DNA of 8,629 nt, from assembly GCA_036720245.1 (NCBI GenBank), contig DAIMNI010000078.1, forward strand, positions 1 to 8,629, read 5' to 3'. Both the position numbers and the translations under genes were made by a program. The notes under the pieces were generated by a model, which saw only the letters and a program-made list of their open reading frames with translations, was not told where the DNA came from and made no database searches. This document shows positions 6,831 through 8,629 of this stretch, piece after piece. Origin of the DNA: JAAZMA01 sp036720245. Lineage in GTDB: Bacteria; Bacillota; Clostridia; Tissierellales; Tepidimicrobiaceae. Position 1 is the first letter of the stretch. The number at the start of each line of letters is the position of its first letter.

Positions 6831-7722
6831 ATTTACCATCTAATATAGTTGAAATTAATCCATTATTATAATCAAGTATATACTCATATTTTGGTTTAAC
6901 TCTTATATTACCTTCTTTATCCACAATTCCCCATTTACCATCAATTAAAATCTTTGCTATTCCATTACAAAAACCCGTTATATGTTCACATTTTAATTCA
7001 GATATTTTATTAAATTCTTTGTCTATAATATAATAATTTTTGCCTATTTTTATATTAGCCACACCTTCTTTAAAAGGGGTTGCATAATCATAATCTATAT
7101 CAGTTACAATGATGCCTGCATTGTTTATATATCCATATTTGCCATTTCTATTTACTATTGCATATCCCTCTGAAAACATTTGATTTTCATAATGTTCCTC
7201 ATAATTATCATCTTCCTCTAATATAGATTTTAGAACCTCATTACCATTACTGTCTAAAATCTCCCATAAATTATCTTGTCTAAAGAAGGACCTTCCTTCT
7301 TTAAAACCATTTATCCAATCGTATTTATTATCTACTATTAATTTACCACTTTTATCTATAGTACCATATTTATGGCCTAATAAAACTACCGCTAGATCTT
7401 CGTTAAAATTGCTAGCAGCCTCATATATAAAATCAATTACAATTTGTCCTTTTTTATCTATAAAACCATATCTTTTATTAACTACAATTTTAGGCGTGCA
7501 TACTGCAGCTAAACCTTCATTAAAAGGACTCGATTGTAAGCCATATTTAGGTTCAATTACCACCTGAAAATCCTTATTTATATATCCAATACATCCATGG
7601 ATATTCATATTTGCCATACTCTCATTAAATAAACCCATTATATCTGCACTAAACTTCCCTACTATAAGCCCCTTTTCATCTATCATACCCCATAAATTCC
7701 CCTGTTTAAATTTATAAAGCAT
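6754..7722 (-). CDS. WG-repeat protein, nine repeats
   Basis: This 322-residue protein is built almost wholly of WG (KWG-type) beta repeats. Repeat cores are seen as LWGMID (10), IGYIN (45), RYGFID (84), KYGTID (118), LWEILD (152), KYGYIN (195), NYYIID (229), KWGIVD (263) and KYGYID (297). They are spaced by 34 residues except for two gaps of 40 and 43, the second of which carries an acidic insert (EEDDNYEEHYE). Each is followed by the usual G-x-I-V-x-x-x-Y and F-x-x-G-L-A elements. No signal peptide is present, so the protein is probably cytoplasmic. The family has no defined activity; the fold suggests a propeller-like binding surface. The start has AAGGGATGGG upstream. The gene lies 24 bases after the metallopeptidase remnant, suggesting a former operon. 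The family call is secure, the function unknown. Confidence 0.93.
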   Translation of the reverse strand: MLYKFKQGNLWGMIDEKGLIVGKFSADIMGLFNESMANMNIHGCIGYINKDFQVVIEPKYGLQSSPFNEGLAAVCTPKIVVNKRYGFIDKKGQIVIDFIYEAASNFNEDLAVVLLGHKYGTIDKSGKLIVDNKYDWINGFKEGRSFFRQDNLWEILDSNGNEVLKSILEEDDNYEEHYENQMFSEGYAIVNRNGKYGYINNAGIIVTDIDYDYATPFKEGVANIKIGKNYYIIDKEFNKISELKCEHITGFCNGIAKILIDGKWGIVDKEGNIRVKPKYEYILDYNNGLISTILDGKYGYIDLEGREIFRAKDYCKKPYYTF

Positions 7723-7746
7723 TTATCCCATCCCTTATTAAATTAG

Positions 7747-7944
7747 CTATTTTAGTTTTAAAAAATCCTCTGCCAAGATATTTGCCTTTTTTTCCTCATC
7801 TTCGAAATAATAAAAATTATCATCTTTAGTCATAATATAGAATAGTTCGGGATCATTAAATGTATTTACTAAATGAGCTAGTTCGTGAAATATAACCATT
7901 AATCGATATTTTCTTATTAATATGCCGTCCCACCAAGTTACCAC
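7747..7944 (-). pseudogene. ImmA/IrrE-like metallopeptidase, N-terminally truncated remnant
   Basis: The frame has 65 codons, from a GTG without a clear ribosome site to a TAG. It contains the zinc-protease motif HELAH (VIFHELAHLVN) and a later E-rich stretch, FEDEEKKANILAEDFL. These correspond to the HExxH helix and the downstream metal-binding E-x-x-A-N-x-F/L-A segment of ImmA/IrrE proteins (phage and ICE repressor-cleaving proteases). The usual ~60-100 residue N-terminus is missing. A TAG lies three codons upstream, and the frame beyond it reads as a different protein, an amidohydrolase. I regard it as a remnant, although a short functional product cannot be excluded. It precedes the WG gene by 24 bases. 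Confidence 0.6.
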
Positions 7945-7950
7945 TCTATT

Positions 7951-8148
7951 CTAGTATAATATAATTTGGAAAATTTTACGTGAACATTTTCCAAATTCTT
8001 CATCAGCAAGAGCGGAGATGTCAAAATAAATATTTTTATAATTCTTTGTGATTTCATAACAATATTCTACTTTAGGATAAAAATAATGACAAATAACAAT
8101 CTTTAAATCTTTATACTTCTTTGCTATATCAAATATATTAACTAATTT
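7951..8148 (-). pseudogene. Amidohydrolase-family remnant
   Basis: Between stop codons at 8149-8151 and 7951-7953 the minus strand reads about 65 residues without a start. They include NIFDIAKKYKDLKIVICH, then PKVEYCYEITKNYKNIYFDISAL. This is the metal-dependent amidohydrolase (amidohydrolase family 2, TIM-barrel) pattern of 'ayPdLkiViaH-gg' followed by 'a...yPNvYfDtS'. The conserved barrel histidine is present. The N-terminal HxH metal site and the C-terminal GTDxP region are absent. It is in the same frame as the ImmA-like remnant downstream, separated by a single TAG. A fragment without start or catalytic core cannot be functional. Confidence 0.6.
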
Positions 8149-8167
8149 CTACTAAGTTTTATTTGAA

Positions 8168-8215
8168 ATAAAAACAGCCCACTAGTCTAGGCATTATAAC
8201 CTTTAAACCAGTGGG
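8168..8215 (-). terminator. Terminator of the zinc-finger gene
   Basis: A long hairpin (8178-8215) pairs CCCACTGGTTTA with the opposite arm TAGACTAGTGGG over 12 positions including two G-T pairs, then two more G-C pairs after a bulge. It is followed on the minus strand by CTGTTTTTATTT. It ends transcription about 60 bases after the stop of the YgiT-like gene. Confidence 0.75.
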
Positions 8216-8271
8216 TTATGATTTTTATGATAGTTCCTATTTAATTTTAGTTTTATCCTCATCTTATACCA

Positions 8272-8502
8272 TTAAGCTACCATTTCATCATAATTTACAA
8301 TAAATACTTCTGCCTTATTTTTCTTTATTTCACCTACCATAGATTCTATTTCTAGGGCTGTTTTAGTATCCAAGTAATATTCACCACACTGATCACAGAT
8401 GTTGGCAGGCACATTTTTTATAATGATTATTCCTTCCCCTAAATCAACAATATGATTTACCCTTCCTTTTGTTAAATTAGCCTTGCAAAGAATGCAATTC
8501 AT
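8272..8502 (-). CDS. YgiT-type zinc-finger protein (MqsA-like antitoxin N-domain), orphan
   Basis: This 76-residue protein has two CxxC knuckles: C3-x2-C6 at the N-terminus (MNCILCKANL) and C36-x2-C39 (ICDQCGEYYLD). Between them is a short beta region (VDLGEGIIIIKNVPA) and after them a helix (ALEIESMVGEIKK). This is the YgiT-type zinc-finger family, which matches the N-terminal zinc domain of the MqsA antitoxin. The MqsA DNA-binding helix-turn-helix half is absent, as is usual in this short subfamily. Such genes normally pair with a small toxin gene, often DUF4258, just upstream. Here the upstream position holds an IS66 remnant, so the toxin appears lost. GGAGG lies 7 bases before the ATG. 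A strong terminator follows. Confidence 0.88.
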   Translation of the reverse strand: MNCILCKANLTKGRVNHIVDLGEGIIIIKNVPANICDQCGEYYLDTKTALEIESMVGEIKKNKAEVFIVNYDEMVA

Positions 8503-8549
8503 GATCCTACCTCCATGGATTTATTTTCCTATTACTTTAATTGCTTTAA

Positions 8550-8629
8550 TTATATTATACCTAGTAAATTAGCTTTGGCTGTCTCTATTACACTATAAAC
8601 TATAGCAGAAGCTTGTGCACCTTTTGGGG
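8550..8629 (-). pseudogene. IS66-family transposase (TnpC) C-terminal fragment, cut by window edge
   Basis: Reading in from the right edge, the minus strand encodes 25 residues, PKGAQASAIVYSVIETAKAN then LLGII and a stop. The first part is the highly conserved IS66 transposase C-terminal motif (P-K-G-A-x-A-S-A-x-x-Y-S-x-x-E-T-A-K-A-N). Intact proteins continue with G-L-x-P-x-x-Y-L; here that part is lost by mutation or a small deletion. This is a degraded mobile-element end. The rest of the element would lie beyond the window. No terminal inverted repeat could be identified before the zinc-finger gene. Confidence 0.8.

Noticed and set aside
1..8629. CRISPR array or tRNA/rRNA genes
   Set aside because: No regularly spaced repeats and no tRNA cloverleaf or rRNA motif seen; only the tracrRNA anti-repeat represents the repeat sequence.

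Overview
This is a low-GC, strongly AT-rich window whose genes nearly all read on the minus strand. It most likely comes from a clostridial-type Firmicute. The support is codon use, strong GGAGG-type ribosome sites, a possible Spo0E-like sporulation phosphatase, an IS66 remnant and a compact SaCas9-like effector. Species cannot be named from the sequence.

Left part (1-4400): the core of a type II CRISPR-Cas locus. In transcription order it holds a complete 1091-residue Cas9, a tracrRNA with its own promoter and terminator, and a Cas1 gene cut by the window edge. All nuclease and integrase catalytic residues are visible, so the system looks intact. The tracrRNA lies in the cas9-cas1 gap. Its promoter begins inside the 3' end of cas9, and its terminator ends about 25 bases before the cas1 TTG start. 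cas1, and presumably cas2, can therefore only be reached by read-through of that terminator. No CRISPR array lies in the window. The subtype (II-C or II-A) depends on whether csn2 follows cas2 beyond the left edge. The inferred repeat should begin near GTTTTAGTAGGCTCT.

Middle (4220-6517): a cas9 leader region with a near-consensus promoter, palindromes and a bidirectional terminator. It is followed by a 625-residue protein of unknown family made of a large N-terminal region, a charged coiled coil and a C-terminal segment resembling the RelE/ParE toxin fold. This is the best candidate in the window for something undescribed.

Right part (6600-8629): an accessory tract. It has a nine-repeat WG protein, an overlapping small Spo0E-like reading frame, decayed pieces of an ImmA/IrrE-type metallopeptidase and of an amidohydrolase, an orphan YgiT-type zinc-finger antitoxin-like protein, and the degraded 3' end of an IS66 transposase at the right edge. 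The mixture of remnants suggests repeated insertion and deletion next to the CRISPR locus.
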